From a bacterium (GTDB taxonomy: Bacteria > Vulcanimicrobiota > JABDET01): DNA of 64,000 nucleotides. A program made the position numbers and the translations under genes. Of the stretch, positions 42,179 to 51,501 are shown in pieces. Positions within the stretch are counted from its first letter, which is position 1. Every line of letters begins with the position of its first letter. The stretch is taken from NCBI GenBank assembly GCA_021817145.1, contig JAKAVV010000010.1, positions 23,951-87,950 of the forward strand. Direction: 5' to 3'. The notes beneath the pieces were generated by a model. The model saw nothing but the letters and a program-made list of their open reading frames with translations, was not told the DNA's origin and searched no databases.

Positions 42179-42467
42179 AGAAAAGATTTTAGCTCAGGTT
42201 AAGCAGATTGTTTCTGCTCATTTAAAAGGGCATACAGCAAATGTTTATTTATTTGGGTCATGGGTGAATGGCAGTCCAACCCATGCTTCTGATATTGACG
42301 TGGGAATTATGCCTCTTGAAACTTTTCCCGCAGGACTTCTGAGCCGTATTCGCGAGGCTCTGGAAGAAAGTCGGATTCCTTATCCAGTGGATCTCATTGA
42401 TCTATCTCGAACAGATTCAACCTTTCGAGAGAAAATTCAAAAGGAAGGGATCTTGTGGAGCGATTAA
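42171..42467 (+). CDS. MNT-type nucleotidyltransferase (antitoxin of MNT/HEPN pair)
   Basis: A 98-residue minimal nucleotidyltransferase. The active site LFGSWVNGSPTHASDIDVGI contains GSxxxGx5SDIDV, with the two Asp that bind metal, and a third acidic residue in PVDLIDLS. In characterised MNT/HEPN systems this protein inactivates the HEPN RNase by adding AMP to it. ATG 42171 is chosen for length; an upstream ATG at 42099 is in frame. Followed by the HEPN gene with a 13-base overlap. Confidence 0.85.
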   Translation: MNKEKILAQVKQIVSAHLKGHTANVYLFGSWVNGSPTHASDIDVGIMPLETFPAGLLSRIREALEESRIPYPVDLIDLSRTDSTFREKIQKEGILWSD

Positions 42468-42847
42468 AAGAGCAGATTGCAGCAGCCTATCAAACTTTAA
42501 AAACTTTAAAGGATGCTCTTGCTCTGCCATTTTCTGAAATTGTTCGAGATGCGGCGATTCAGCGTTATGAGTATTCCTTTGAAGCCCTATGGAAAGCGGC
42601 AAAATTATACTTAAAAGAAAGAGAAGGGATTGAAATCGGATCTCCCAAAGGAGTCATTCGAGCCTGTTTTAAGATGGGGATTTTAGATGAAAGTTCCACA
42701 GAATTAGCGCTTCAAATGACCGATGAAAGAAATTTTTCAGTCCATCTATACAATGAAACACTCGCGCAAGAGTTATACAACCATCTGCCTCTTTATGCTG
42801 ATTTGATGCAGAAGTGGCTGGATGCCATAAACACGAGTCCTATGTAG
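42455..42847 (+). CDS. HEPN-domain toxin (HI0074-like)
   Basis: A 130-residue all-helical protein. IQRYEYSFEALWKAAKLYLKE and DERNFSVHLYNETLAQELYNHL are typical; the latter holds the RNase motif R-N-F-S-V-H (Rx4H). GTG 42455 has AAGGAAGGG upstream. With the preceding MNT gene it forms a type VII toxin-antitoxin pair. Confidence 0.87.
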   Translation: MERLKEQIAAAYQTLKTLKDALALPFSEIVRDAAIQRYEYSFEALWKAAKLYLKEREGIEIGSPKGVIRACFKMGILDESSTELALQMTDERNFSVHLYNETLAQELYNHLPLYADLMQKWLDAINTSPM

Positions 42848-42898
42848 ATTGCAGAGGAGATTGAGGGTGAATAAGGAGTAGGAATGGCAGCTGTCAGT

Positions 42899-43336
42899 TT
42901 ATCCCAATGTAAGTTGATCTGAAATTTCACCGAGCAGGCTGTTGATCTTTTCCACCACGTTCTTGGGGACGTTTGAACCGCCAAGCTCCACCTGCAAGCG
43001 AAACTTAAGATCGTACCCGGCGGCTAGTTTCACAATCTCGCCGATCTGGTCGGCAAGATCCTGGATTTGGTTTGGTTTCAGATCTGCTTCAGTGGTGAGC
43101 GATTCTCTGGGCTTTGCGGCCGGAGTCTGAGCTGTTTTTGGCGCTTCTGCTGCGACTTTGAGTTTGACGCTCTGCGCGCCTGAAAAATCACAGGGCCAGT
43201 TTCCTGGAGTTGGAATATGTTCGATCAGCCGCGCGCGGACTGCGTCTTCGATAACGTCGCGGACTGCTGCCCAGGGGAGCGGGCCGCCTTGTTTTTTTGC
43301 GCTTTTTCCGTGCAGTTGAGGCGCTGACAAGAGCAC
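42899..43336 (-). pseudogene. 3' remnant of a DUF499-type AAA+ ATPase gene
   Basis: The frame of 145 codons encodes only the C-terminal end of a large protein: PLPWAAVRDVIEDAVRARLIEH, WPCDFSGAQSVKLKV, a Pro/Ala linker, and PNQIQDLADQIGEIVKLAAGYDLKFRLQVELGG, which I associate with the end of DUF499 ATPases (over 900 residues, usually near methyltransferases in defence loci). It is GC-richer than its neighbours. The frame is broken at about 43296, where copy 1 of the 168-bp repeat begins, so the GTG 'start' at 43336 lies in unrelated repeat sequence. Clearly a fragment. Confidence 0.72.
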
Positions 43337-43463
43337 TTCAGTTAGTTCTGCTTTGCAGGAGTGAGGTGAGCCTCAGGAATGCTGTGAGATTCAGAAAGGC
43401 GGTTGAGTGCGCAGTAAATTTGATCGGAATGGCAGCACTGGTTTTCCAGCTGAAGGGTTAAGT
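43296..43463. repeat. 168-bp direct repeat, copy 1 (duplicate of CDF gene 3' end)
   Basis: Matches 44175-44342 base for base except at four positions (about 98 per cent). It starts TTTGCGCTTTTTCC and ends GAAGGGTTAAGT. Copy 2 is the authentic 3' end of the cation diffusion facilitator plus 46 bp beyond its stop. Copy 1 abuts the DUF499 remnant on one side and the stop codon of the DUF5615 gene on the other. Confidence 0.9.
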
Positions 43464-43826
43464 CACCTCTCAGGTTCTTCATGAATTCTAACCCGATATT
43501 CTTCTACGATCCATAAACGATTTTCCAAACGCTCTTTCTCCAAGAATGGAATGATTCGTTGGAAGGCGCGAAGCACATGCTTTATATCCTGTCGTTTTAA
43601 TCGAAGCACAATAATGCCCTGCGATTTCTGTGGAGGATAAAGATGAATATTGGAAAAATCGAGGTCTAACGTTACGAAGATGCGATTCTCGCTTCTACAT
43701 CTATCGTGAAGAATCGCATCTTTTTTCCTCCCAAGCCTTCTTGAACAACTGTTGCAGCGTCATAGCCCACAACACGAAGGAGCTCGGCTAATTCCGCTGG
43801 CAAATTCTCGTCAATCTTAAATCTCA

Positions 43827-43827
<1 letters not shown>
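43463..43827 (-). pseudogene. DUF5615 PIN-like toxin gene with a -1 frame change
   Basis: From ATG 43827 the frame reads FKIDENLPAELAELLRVVGYDAATV and VQEGLGGKK, then stops at 43672 after 51 codons. The -1 frame continues DAILHDRCRSENRIFVTLDL, DFSNIHLYPPQKSQGIIVLR, and LENRLWIVEEYRVRI to a TGA at 43463-43465, giving a complete DUF5615 protein with its two acidic motifs (DEN, DLDF). The change falls exactly at A-AAA-AAG (minus strand, 43726-43720), the classic -1 slippery heptamer. It is either a one-base loss in a homopolymer, a sequencing error, or programmed frameshifting. TGATG overlap with the DUF433 gene upstream. Confidence 0.8.
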
Positions 43828-44085
<258 letters not shown>

Positions 44086-44174
44086 AAATCTTCGCCAATG
44101 CCAAAGCCTTCCCCTTTGTGAATCAATCGTTGAAAGAAAAATGACTTGACACAGGTACACAGAACATCTTTCTG

Positions 44175-44342
44175 TTTGCGCTTTTTCCCTGCAGTTGAGG
44201 CGCTGACAAGAGCACTTCAGTTAGTTCTGCTTTGCAGGAGTGAGGTGAGCCTCAAGAATGCTGTGAGATTCAGAAAGGCGGTTGAGAGCGCAGTAAATTT
44301 GATCGGAATGGCAGCATTGGTTTTCCAGCTGAAGGGTTAAGT
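44175..44342. repeat. 168-bp direct repeat, copy 2 (3' end of CDF gene)
   Basis: Partner of 43296-43463. It covers the last about 40 codons of the cation diffusion facilitator gene and 46 bp downstream of its stop. The two copies are 879 bp apart and bracket the DUF433/DUF5615 pair. Confidence 0.9.
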
Positions 44343-45168
44343 GTTGAATAGGAAATTTAGAGATGATCTGTTTTCGTATTTGCTTCAGGACTTCATTCGG
44401 GGAATTTTGGGTTTCTTTTTTAAGTAGAATGTGGCAGGTCATGGTGGTAAGCCCAGGTTTTATCCCCCAAACATGCAGATCATGAATATTCTCGACTTCT
44501 GGATGGGCTTGGATTTCTTGAATCAGATCTGAAGTTTTGATCTCTGGAGGGGCGGATTCTATAAGAACAGCAGTGGACTCTTTAAGGATCGGAATCGCCC
44601 CTCTGATGATCACAAAGGCAATCAGGAAGCTGATTAAAGGGTCAATCAGTGTCCAGCCTGTGAGCCAGATAACTCCTCCTGATGCTGCTACTCCAAGAGA
44701 GACCCATGAATCTCCAAACATGTGCCAGAAGGTGCTGCGGATGTTTAAATCTTCTTTTGACCATTTCATCAGAAGCAGAGCGATCGTTAAATTTGCCGCC
44801 CAACTGAAAATCGCGATAAGTATGACGGCCGCTCCAGCGACTTTAACGGGAAACAAGATTCTGCCCACTGCTAAAATGGCAATGACTGAAGCCGTGATCA
44901 GTAAGATAAAAGAGTTTATGAGAGCCACCACAATTCCTACCCTGTGGTATCCATAGGTCCGTGATGAAGTAGAGGATCTAAAAGAAAGGATTTGGGCGTA
45001 AAGGGTCAGGAACAAAGAGCTCTGGTCAATGAGGTTGTGTCCAGCATCACTCATTAAGCCAATGCTGTGGGTAAAATATGCTCCAATAAATTCAATGACA
45101 ACAATTAAGGCATTGATTCCTAAAGCAAGATTTAAGTTTCGAAGCAGCAGTTTGTTTTGTTCGTTCAT
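44221..45168 (-). CDS. Cation diffusion facilitator (CzcD/ZitB-like)
   Basis: A 315-residue zinc/cobalt-type exporter with six membrane helices and a C-terminal cytosolic domain. SIGLMSDAGHNLIDQ in helix 2 and HMFGDSWVSLG in helix 5 hold the tetrahedral metal site (D..H / H..D, with HN variant). The C-terminal domain has HPEVENIHDLHVWGIKPGLTTMTCHILL, the usual CDF regulatory fold. Cys-Cys-His near the end (NQCCHSDQ) may bind metal. Exchanges Zn2+ for protons by family analogy. Its 3' end is duplicated downstream. Confidence 0.93.
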   Translation of the reverse strand: MNEQNKLLLRNLNLALGINALIVVIEFIGAYFTHSIGLMSDAGHNLIDQSSLFLTLYAQILSFRSSTSSRTYGYHRVGIVVALINSFILLITASVIAILAVGRILFPVKVAGAAVILIAIFSWAANLTIALLLMKWSKEDLNIRSTFWHMFGDSWVSLGVAASGGVIWLTGWTLIDPLISFLIAFVIIRGAIPILKESTAVLIESAPPEIKTSDLIQEIQAHPEVENIHDLHVWGIKPGLTTMTCHILLKKETQNSPNEVLKQIRKQIISKFPIQHLTLQLENQCCHSDQIYCALNRLSESHSILEAHLTPAKQN

Positions 45169-45186
45169 TGTTTAGTAGATTAAATC

Positions 45187-45204
45187 CAGGATAGAATAAT
45201 CCTG
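45187..45204. promoter_or_regulatory. Inverted repeat upstream of CDF gene
   Basis: CAGGAT-AGAATA-ATCCTG lies 19 bp upstream of the facilitator start on its promoter side. It could be a metal-regulator operator or a leader hairpin. Confidence 0.35.
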
Positions 45205-45313
45205 TTTATCAGCAGGGCAATTTCTCTTGGTCAATGATGCTGCGATTGATTCGTTTTCCATGCTGCTCATTGATAAAGGGAAATGATCTGGATCCTAGAA
45301 TCGTTTATAAAGA

Positions 45314-47320
45314 ATGCCCAATCGGTTAACCCTTGAGAAATCCCCTTATTTGCTGCAGCATGCCAGTAATCCAGTGAATTGGTATCCATGGGGGGATGAA
45401 GCTTTTCAATTAGCGAGAAAAGAGAATAAGCCCATTTTTCTATCTATTGGATACTCCACTTGCCACTGGTGTCATGTGATGGCTCATGAGTCTTTTGAAG
45501 ATGAAGAAGTGGCAAAACTGATGAATGAAGTGTTTGTTTCGATTAAAGTGGATCGAGAGGAACGACCGGATATTGATGCGATTTATATGAAGGTCTGCCA
45601 GATGTTAACCGGAACAGGGGGCTGGCCCCTTACCATTTTGATGACTCCTGAAAAAAAACCGTTCTTTGCGGGAACTTATTTTCCCAAGCGAAGCAGCAGG
45701 GGTATGATTGGGATGTTAGACTTGATTTCAGAAATAAAAAAGGTTTGGATGACCCAGCAGGAAGATCTACTGAGGTCCTCTGATGAGATCATTCGACATC
45801 TAAAGTCTTCAGAAGAGTTTTTAGGTGATGAAGTTTTGAAAGAAGATCTTTTGGATCAAGCTTATCATGAATTGTCTGAGAGGTTTGACCCTGTTTATGG
45901 CGGGTTTGGCCTTCAGCCTAAATTTCCTATGCCTCATCAACTCTCTTTTCTATTGAGATATTGGAAAAGAACGAAAACCCAGAGCGCCTTGAATATGGTT
46001 GAAAAAACATTGAACTCTATGAGAAGAGGAGGGATTTGGGATCATATTGGTTTTGGATTTCACCGCTATTCTGTTGACCGAGAATGGCTGGTTCCGCATT
46101 TTGAAAAAATGCTTTATGATCAGGCCCTTCTGGCAATCTCTTATACAGAAGCATTTCAAGCGACAGGGAAAAACGAGTATAAAAAAACTGTGGAAGAGAT
46201 TTTTGATTATGTCTTTCGAGTTTTGCAAAATCCTGAAGGTGGATTTTATTCTTCTGAAGATGCGGACAGCGAAGGAGTGGAAGGGAAATATTATGTATGG
46301 ACAAAATCCGAAATAGATCAAGTCTTGGATCCCTCTGCAGCAGAGTACAGCCACTTGATTTTTGGAATAACAGAAGAGGGGAACTTTGAAGATCAAGGAT
46401 CCCATCAAGCCATTGGAAGCAGTATTCTCCATTTGACAGAAGATTCGCTTAAAACTTTTGATGATGCGAGATTCGAAAAGATTCGGCAGCAGTTGTTTGA
46501 AGCGCGATCCAGGAGAGTCCGCCCCCATTTAGATGATAAAATTTTAATGGATTGGAATGGATTGATGGCAGCTGCTCTTGCAAAAGCTTCTTTTGCTTTG
46601 AATGAACCGCGGTATGCTGTAAAAGCGGAAGAAACGGTTCGGTTTATTTGGGATAAAATGAGGAGTTCCGGTCAATTTTTTCATCGGTATCGAGAGGGGG
46701 AGCCCGCTGTTCCTGCTAACTTAAATGATTATGCTTTTTTGACCTGGGGTTTGATTGAACTTTATGAATCCACGTTTAAAGAAGAGTATCTTGATAAAGC
46801 TTTAGAATTAAGTCGAATTTTAATGACTCATTTTTGGGATGAGAAACAAGGTGGATTTTATTTAACTTCTCACAATTCAGAAGAGATTTTAACTCGCACA
46901 AAAGAGATTTATGATGGAGCGATCCCTTCAGGAAATTCAGTAACCGCTTATAATTTTTGGAGATTAAGCGAACTGGTTGAAGATTCATCTTGGAAAGAAA
47001 AAGGGGATCAGATTGCCCGCTTCTTTTCTAAACAAATTAAAGAGTCCCCCTTAAATTATGCGCAGTTTATGATTGGATTCGATTTTGCTGTAGATCCTAA
47101 AAGGGTTGTTCTAAAGGGGGATTTGCAGAAAGAAAGCGCCCGCTCTTTTTTAGATGCGCTGAAAGGAAAATTTCTTCCCGATTTAACTGTTTTACTGGAT
47201 GAGGCTAATGGAAATCATGCGACTGGAGCTTATCTTTGCCGCAGCCGAACTTGCTCTCCTCCTGTAAACGATCCTCAAAAAATGTTAGATTTATTAGAAT
47301 CAGCCAATCTTAAAGATTAA
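45314..47320 (+). CDS. DUF255 thioredoxin-fold protein (YyaL/SPATA20 family)
   Basis: A 668-residue protein. [28 protein letters not shown], then [19 protein letters not shown] with the CHWC redox motif, [14 protein letters not shown] and [23 protein letters not shown] define the thioredoxin-like domain (1-165). An (alpha/alpha)6-barrel follows with HPHLDDK-like [23 protein letters not shown] and [22 protein letters not shown]. The family is widespread and its reaction is not established; a carbohydrate-related role is suspected from the barrel. Confidence 0.93.
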   Translation: MPNRLTLEKSPYLLQHASNPVNWYPWGDEAFQLARKENKPIFLSIGYSTCHWCHVMAHESFEDEEVAKLMNEVFVSIKVDREERPDIDAIYMKVCQMLTGTGGWPLTILMTPEKKPFFAGTYFPKRSSRGMIGMLDLISEIKKVWMTQQEDLLRSSDEIIRHLKSSEEFLGDEVLKEDLLDQAYHELSERFDPVYGGFGLQPKFPMPHQLSFLLRYWKRTKTQSALNMVEKTLNSMRRGGIWDHIGFGFHRYSVDREWLVPHFEKMLYDQALLAISYTEAFQATGKNEYKKTVEEIFDYVFRVLQNPEGGFYSSEDADSEGVEGKYYVWTKSEIDQVLDPSAAEYSHLIFGITEEGNFEDQGSHQAIGSSILHLTEDSLKTFDDARFEKIRQQLFEARSRRVRPHLDDKILMDWNGLMAAALAKASFALNEPRYAVKAEETVRFIWDKMRSSGQFFHRYREGEPAVPANLNDYAFLTWGLIELYESTFKEEYLDKALELSRILMTHFWDEKQGGFYLTSHNSEEILTRTKEIYDGAIPSGNSVTAYNFWRLSELVEDSSWKEKGDQIARFFSKQIKESPLNYAQFMIGFDFAVDPKRVVLKGDLQKESARSFLDALKGKFLPDLTVLLDEANGNHATGAYLCRSRTCSPPVNDPQKMLDLLESANLKD

Positions 47321-47494
47321 TTTGTTTAATAGTTTTATTCGGAGTTGAATGGACAGAGATGGATATCTGTCTTTCTATCTTAAACCAGGATTCGCGAAGA
47401 GGCTGCACAGAGTGATCTTTTTGTAGAAGGTATTGCCACTTGTTGTCGGAATATTTCAGAGTATAGTGTTTTAATGATAAGGCAGGTGGCGTCA

Positions 47495-49174
47495 ATGAGC
47501 AGGAGGAAAAAAAAAGGAATTTCCGACAATCAATCTCAGGAGAATCAATCAGAAGAATCTATTCCGTTCAGCACAGTAGAAGAGATGGAGCCAGAGATGG
47601 AGCCAGAGATTGAATTTTCGCTGCAGGAGGTTGAAGTGGATAAATCGGCATCAGGGAAAAAAGTTCAGGAGTTAGAGAGTCAGGTGAAGGGGTTAGTGGA
47701 GCGAGTAGGCGCTGTGGAGTCTCGTGTGAAAACAGGCGGCGGGGTGTCTGAGTTAGAGAGTCAGGTGAAGGGATTAGTGGAGCGGGTAGGCGCTGTGGAG
47801 TCTCGTGTGAAAACAGGCGGCGGGGTGTCTGAGTTAGAGAGTCAGGTGAAGGGATTAGTGGAGCGGGTAGGTGCTGTGGAGTCTCGTGTGAAGACAGGCG
47901 GCGGGGTGTCTGAGTTAGAGAGTCAGGTGAAGGGATTAGTGGAGCGGGTAGGAGCTGTGGAGTCAGAGTTAAAAGCCCGACCTCTTCCTTCAGATGTGGA
48001 ACATGAACCGGATCAGAAAGAAAAAGAGCAGGAGTCTTTTACTTCTCTTCCTTTTTATTTTAAAACAATAAAAACATCTGCCACGATTAATTTTAATTTA
48101 GAAACATTACTTAAAGTTATGATTAAACATAAAGCATCTGATCTGCACATAAAACCAGGGGTTCGTCCTGTGGTTCGATTGGAAGGGGAGTTAATTCCAG
48201 TTGGAAACACGGTTTTACAGGAAGCTGATACTCAAAAACTGATTCTGGATTCTATGCCAGAGCCTGTTTTAAAAAGATTCTACCAACAGGGATACGCAGA
48301 TTATGCTTATGCTCTTCCAGAAGGAAGATTCAGAGTGAATGCCTATCTTCAAAGAGCTGCTGTAAGCGCTGCGATTCGCTACTTGAAATCGGATATTCCT
48401 TCTTTTAAAGAGTTAAATTTACCAGATGTTTTAAATCGTTTTGTAGAGTTTAATCACGGCTTGATTTTAGTTACTGGTCCAGCGGGCAATGGAAAATCTA
48501 CGACTCTTGCTTCTATGATTCATCAAATTAACATGACCCAAAAGAAGCACATCATTACCATTGAAGATCCGATTGAATTTATCCATCAGGATGAAAAGAG
48601 CTTTATCAGTCAGAGAGAGATTGGAAGTGATGCTCCTTCTTTTTTTGATGCGCTGAAACAAGCTCTTCGCCAAGATCCAAATGTTATTTTAATCGGAGAA
48701 ATGCGGGATCCTGAAACGATCTGGACAGCAGTGATGGCTGCTGAAACAGGACATCTGGTTTTATCTACTCTTCATACTCCAAACACAGTTCAATCCATAG
48801 ATCGGATTTTGGACCCTTTTTCAGGTGAACAGCAAAAGCAGTTCAGAGAACTTTTAGCTCGCACTTTAAGGGCTGTTGTTTCACAGCGCCTTCTGCCAAA
48901 AGCCGATGGTTCAGGAAGGGTTCCAGCTGTTGAAGTTATGATTTCAACTCCTACGATTGCCAGTTTAATTGCAGAAGGGAATACGAGTGAAATTTACACT
49001 TATATTGCTCAAGGTGAACATGAAGGGATGCAAACTTTCACAGAGTCTCTGACAAAACTGTATCAAGCAGGGATGGTTTCAAAAGAAACCGCTTTATTTC
49101 ATGCTGAACATCAAACAGAGTTCAGACTTGGAATAGAAGGGCATTTTACAGGAGCTCCATCCCGAATTGATTAA
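47495..49174 (+). CDS. PilT-family ATPase with N-terminal tandem coiled-coil repeats
   Basis: A 559-residue protein. After a basic/acidic start it carries four almost identical 27-residue coiled-coil repeats (LESQVKGLVERVGAVESRVK then TGGGVSE; residues about 59-157), then a complete PilT: HKASDLHIKPGVRPVVRLEGE, Walker A GPAGNGKSTT, IITIEDPIEFIHQDEKSFISQREIG in pieces, Walker B VILIGEMRDPETI and His box ETGHLVLSTLHT. The N-terminal extension is not part of normal PilT (about 345 residues). ATG 47495 has AGGTGG upstream. It may act as a second retraction motor tethered through the coiled coil. A PilU-like protein is at 20673. Confidence 0.9.
   Translation: MSRRKKKGISDNQSQENQSEESIPFSTVEEMEPEMEPEIEFSLQEVEVDKSASGKKVQELESQVKGLVERVGAVESRVKTGGGVSELESQVKGLVERVGAVESRVKTGGGVSELESQVKGLVERVGAVESRVKTGGGVSELESQVKGLVERVGAVESELKARPLPSDVEHEPDQKEKEQESFTSLPFYFKTIKTSATINFNLETLLKVMIKHKASDLHIKPGVRPVVRLEGELIPVGNTVLQEADTQKLILDSMPEPVLKRFYQQGYADYAYALPEGRFRVNAYLQRAAVSAAIRYLKSDIPSFKELNLPDVLNRFVEFNHGLILVTGPAGNGKSTTLASMIHQINMTQKKHIITIEDPIEFIHQDEKSFISQREIGSDAPSFFDALKQALRQDPNVILIGEMRDPETIWTAVMAAETGHLVLSTLHTPNTVQSIDRILDPFSGEQQKQFRELLARTLRAVVSQRLLPKADGSGRVPAVEVMISTPTIASLIAEGNTSEIYTYIAQGEHEGMQTFTESLTKLYQAGMVSKETALFHAEHQTEFRLGIEGHFTGAPSRID
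47669..47965 (+). repeat. 81-bp tandem repeat (3.7 copies) in the PilT-like gene
   Basis: Copies start at 47669, 47750, 47831 and 47912; the last is cut after 54 bp. They are nearly identical at DNA level (only a few base differences, such as GGGG/GGGA and GGC/GGT), so expansion was recent or is kept homogeneous by recombination. Each unit encodes a heptad-like 27-residue coil ending TGGGVS. Confidence 0.93.
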
Positions 49175-49181
49175 TGGTTAG

Positions 49182-49877
49182 ATGGTTTTTGTAAGAGAAT
49201 GTGTTGAGCAGGTTCGAAAAACTGCGGAGGCAGCTTGTTTAAAAGCGGAAAGAAACCCAAAAGATCTCCGGATTGTCGCCATTTCAAAAGGGATTGATCC
49301 TGGCAGAATAAGAGAAGTTTTTAATGCTGGCATTTCTGATATGGGGGAAAATTATCTTCAAGAATTCCTTTTGAAAAAGGACTTATTAAAAGATCTTCCA
49401 ATAATCTGGCATTTTACAGGACATGTTCAAACCAATAAAGCAGAGGATATTGCTGGATACTTTTCTTTCATTCACAGTCTTGATTCTCTTAAGCTTGCCG
49501 AGACATTTAATGAAATTGCTGAGAAAAAAAAGAATAAAATACCTGTTTTAATACAAGTTAAAATTGGGAGAGAAACTGGATATGGATTTTTGGTTCCTGA
49601 GCTGCTGAATTCCATCCATCAATTAAAAAAAATGGAGGGGCTTGAATTAAGAGGTTTGATGATGATGGCTCCTCCTGTGTCAAATCCGGATTTGGCAAGA
49701 CCTTATTTTAAAAGGACGAAAGAGCTTTTTCTTCAACTAAAACCCTCTTTTGGCAATTCTTTTTCGGAAATTTCTATGGGGATGAGCAGTGATTTTTCTG
49801 CAGCGATTGAAGAAGGAGCGACCATTATCCGGATCGGAAAAGCAATTTTTGGAGAAAAAGTGCCGATAAAAAAGTGA
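49182..49877 (+). CDS. yggS: YggS-family PLP-binding protein
   Basis: A 231-residue PLP homeostasis protein with a TIM-barrel fold like alanine racemase's N-domain. [22 protein letters not shown] holds the PLP lysine at 36; [29 protein letters not shown] and [27 protein letters not shown] are family motifs. [11 protein letters not shown] is slightly off the usual WHFIGxLQxNK. It precedes sepF, an order seen in Gram-positive and cyanobacterial division clusters. Confidence 0.93.
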   Translation: MVFVRECVEQVRKTAEAACLKAERNPKDLRIVAISKGIDPGRIREVFNAGISDMGENYLQEFLLKKDLLKDLPIIWHFTGHVQTNKAEDIAGYFSFIHSLDSLKLAETFNEIAEKKKNKIPVLIQVKIGRETGYGFLVPELLNSIHQLKKMEGLELRGLMMMAPPVSNPDLARPYFKRTKELFLQLKPSFGNSFSEISMGMSSDFSAAIEEGATIIRIGKAIFGEKVPIKK

Positions 49878-49903
49878 AGAGTCTTTTTTAAGGAGGAAAA
49901 AAC

Positions 49904-50323
49904 ATGTCATCAGGATTTATGGGAAAGATTAGGAACTTCTTCACCGTTGAAGATGAAATAGGGGAAGATGAAGAAGTCATTCTGCCGCCAGAGAAATCAA
50001 AATGGAAAGGGAAGCTGGTTGGATTAGCCTCTTCACGGCACAATGCCATCATTGTTATGGAACCTGCCAGTGTAAAAGAAGCGCAGGAATTGGCTGAGCA
50101 TCTGAAAAATCGCTCTGCAGTCATATTAAATTTGCAGAATTTAGACAAAGACACAGCGACAAGAATATTGGATTTTGCCAGTGGGATGACGTATGCCTTA
50201 AGTGGAAACATTCAGAAAATTTCTGAATATATTTTCTTGTTTGCTCCTCCTGCGATTCCCATTATTTTGCCTCCGAAAAAAGTTGGAGTGGTAAAAGAAA
50301 CAGGCCAGTTATTTATTAAATAG
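49904..50323 (+). CDS. sepF: Cell division protein SepF
   Basis: A 139-residue FtsZ-ring partner. The N-terminal amphipathic helix MGKIRNFF binds membrane; the core [62 protein letters not shown] across about 46-107 is the SepF/DUF552 fold. Strong GGAGG upstream. In diderms SepF is limited to certain phyla, so it is taxonomically informative here. Confidence 0.93.
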   Translation: MSSGFMGKIRNFFTVEDEIGEDEEVILPPEKSKWKGKLVGLASSRHNAIIVMEPASVKEAQELAEHLKNRSAVILNLQNLDKDTATRILDFASGMTYALSGNIQKISEYIFLFAPPAIPIILPPKKVGVVKETGQLFIK

Positions 50324-50370
50324 ACTTCTTTGTAATATTGGATTAAGATTATCTCTGATGATTCAATTGC

Positions 50371-51501
50371 TTATGGGGTCCAGATAATCTCCCCTTTTTT
50401 GTTAATGATATCTCCCCATTTTTTCTTGATTTTGACTTCTGCAGTTCCATGATAAAAAGGGAGAGCATCCCTGAATTTTGGGGGTATTTCCCATTTCCCT
50501 GTATGATTGATGTATCCGTATCTTATCCCTTTTGAGGACTGGACAGCGAGAAGAGCTAATCCATTCTGAAATGTTTCTTGATTTGCCTGCCAGGGGCGAT
50601 AGTGGAAAAAAATATTTTCATGAAGATGGATAACCATCTTTCCTAATGGATTGATATAACCCAGCTCAGTTTTCTTGTGGATTTGCTTAACCACAAAAGC
50701 CAATCTCTCTGAAAAAGGGTAAGCCACTTTAAATTGAAACGGGATTAGAATTTTTCCGCTTTTGTTTATATATCCATAGTATCCATCGTGTTTTCTAAAA
50801 TTTGAAAGGAGAGCAAGTCCATCTGAAAAGCTGCCTGCATCATCATAATGTGGTTTGACAATCCAATCCCCTTTTTTGTTGATAAACCCAAATCTTCCAG
50901 TGAAAACACGCGCGATCCCTTCATGAAAGGAAAAGGCTGAAAGGTAATGGGGGAGAATGATCCATTTGCCTTGAGGATCAATATAGCCGCACCTTTTTGA
51001 TATACAGACAGCAGCAAGCCCTTCTGAAAAAGATAAAGCTTTTTTGAATTGAGGTTTAATCATGAATTTCCCCTTTTGATTAATAAAACCCCAATGGGCT
51101 TGGGTCAGTGGGAATAAGCCTTCGAGCCTTTGATGGTATTTGGGGAGGCGCTGATATCCTACAGCAGCAAGCCCTTTATGAAAAGATCGGGCTAAATTAA
51201 ACTGAGGAGGGATCACCCAGCTCCCCTTTGGATTAATGTAACCCCATTTTACTGTTCCAGTCTGGGATAAGACTGCTGCGCAGGCAAGCCCTTCATGAAA
51301 TGGTTTGACCTGAATAAATCTGAACGGAATTAAGATTTTCCCCCTTTGATTGATAAATCCCAATTTACCATTTTTTCCAACAGCAGGAATAATGGATTGA
51401 GTTTTTGCGGCAGAAATGCGCAGAGAAACTGTCATGAATAGGAGAATGATCAGTTTTTCTCTCAGCTTAAAGTTAGTTCTGGTTTTGGAATGGATTTCCA
51501 T
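50371..51501 (-). CDS. Exported WG-repeat protein
   Basis: A 376-residue protein made of about eight WG repeats: units such as WGYINPKGSWVIPPQF, CGYIDPQGKWIILP and YGYINKSGKILIPFQF, each followed by an A/S-FHEGLA or FSEGLA helix. An N-terminal hydrophobic segment (KLIILLFMTVSLRISAA) suggests export. Repeats form a beta-propeller-like array used for binding; no enzyme domain. The start overlaps the upstream Gly/Asn-rich paralogue gene by 29 bases, so they may be cotranscribed. Confidence 0.88.
   Translation of the reverse strand: MEIHSKTRTNFKLREKLIILLFMTVSLRISAAKTQSIIPAVGKNGKLGFINQRGKILIPFRFIQVKPFHEGLACAAVLSQTGTVKWGYINPKGSWVIPPQFNLARSFHKGLAAVGYQRLPKYHQRLEGLFPLTQAHWGFINQKGKFMIKPQFKKALSFSEGLAAVCISKRCGYIDPQGKWIILPHYLSAFSFHEGIARVFTGRFGFINKKGDWIVKPHYDDAGSFSDGLALLSNFRKHDGYYGYINKSGKILIPFQFKVAYPFSERLAFVVKQIHKKTELGYINPLGKMVIHLHENIFFHYRPWQANQETFQNGLALLAVQSSKGIRYGYINHTGKWEIPPKFRDALPFYHGTAEVKIKKKWGDIINKKGEIIWTP

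Noticed and set aside
47352..47371. GACAGA/TCTGTC hairpin after the DUF255 gene as an intrinsic terminator
   Set aside because: Six-base, AT-containing stem with an eight-base loop and a weak T-tail (TTTCT); too weak to list as a terminator.
47669..47965. CRISPR-like repeat array
   Set aside because: The 81-bp units are contiguous, coding and without spacers; they encode coiled-coil repeats within the PilT-like gene.
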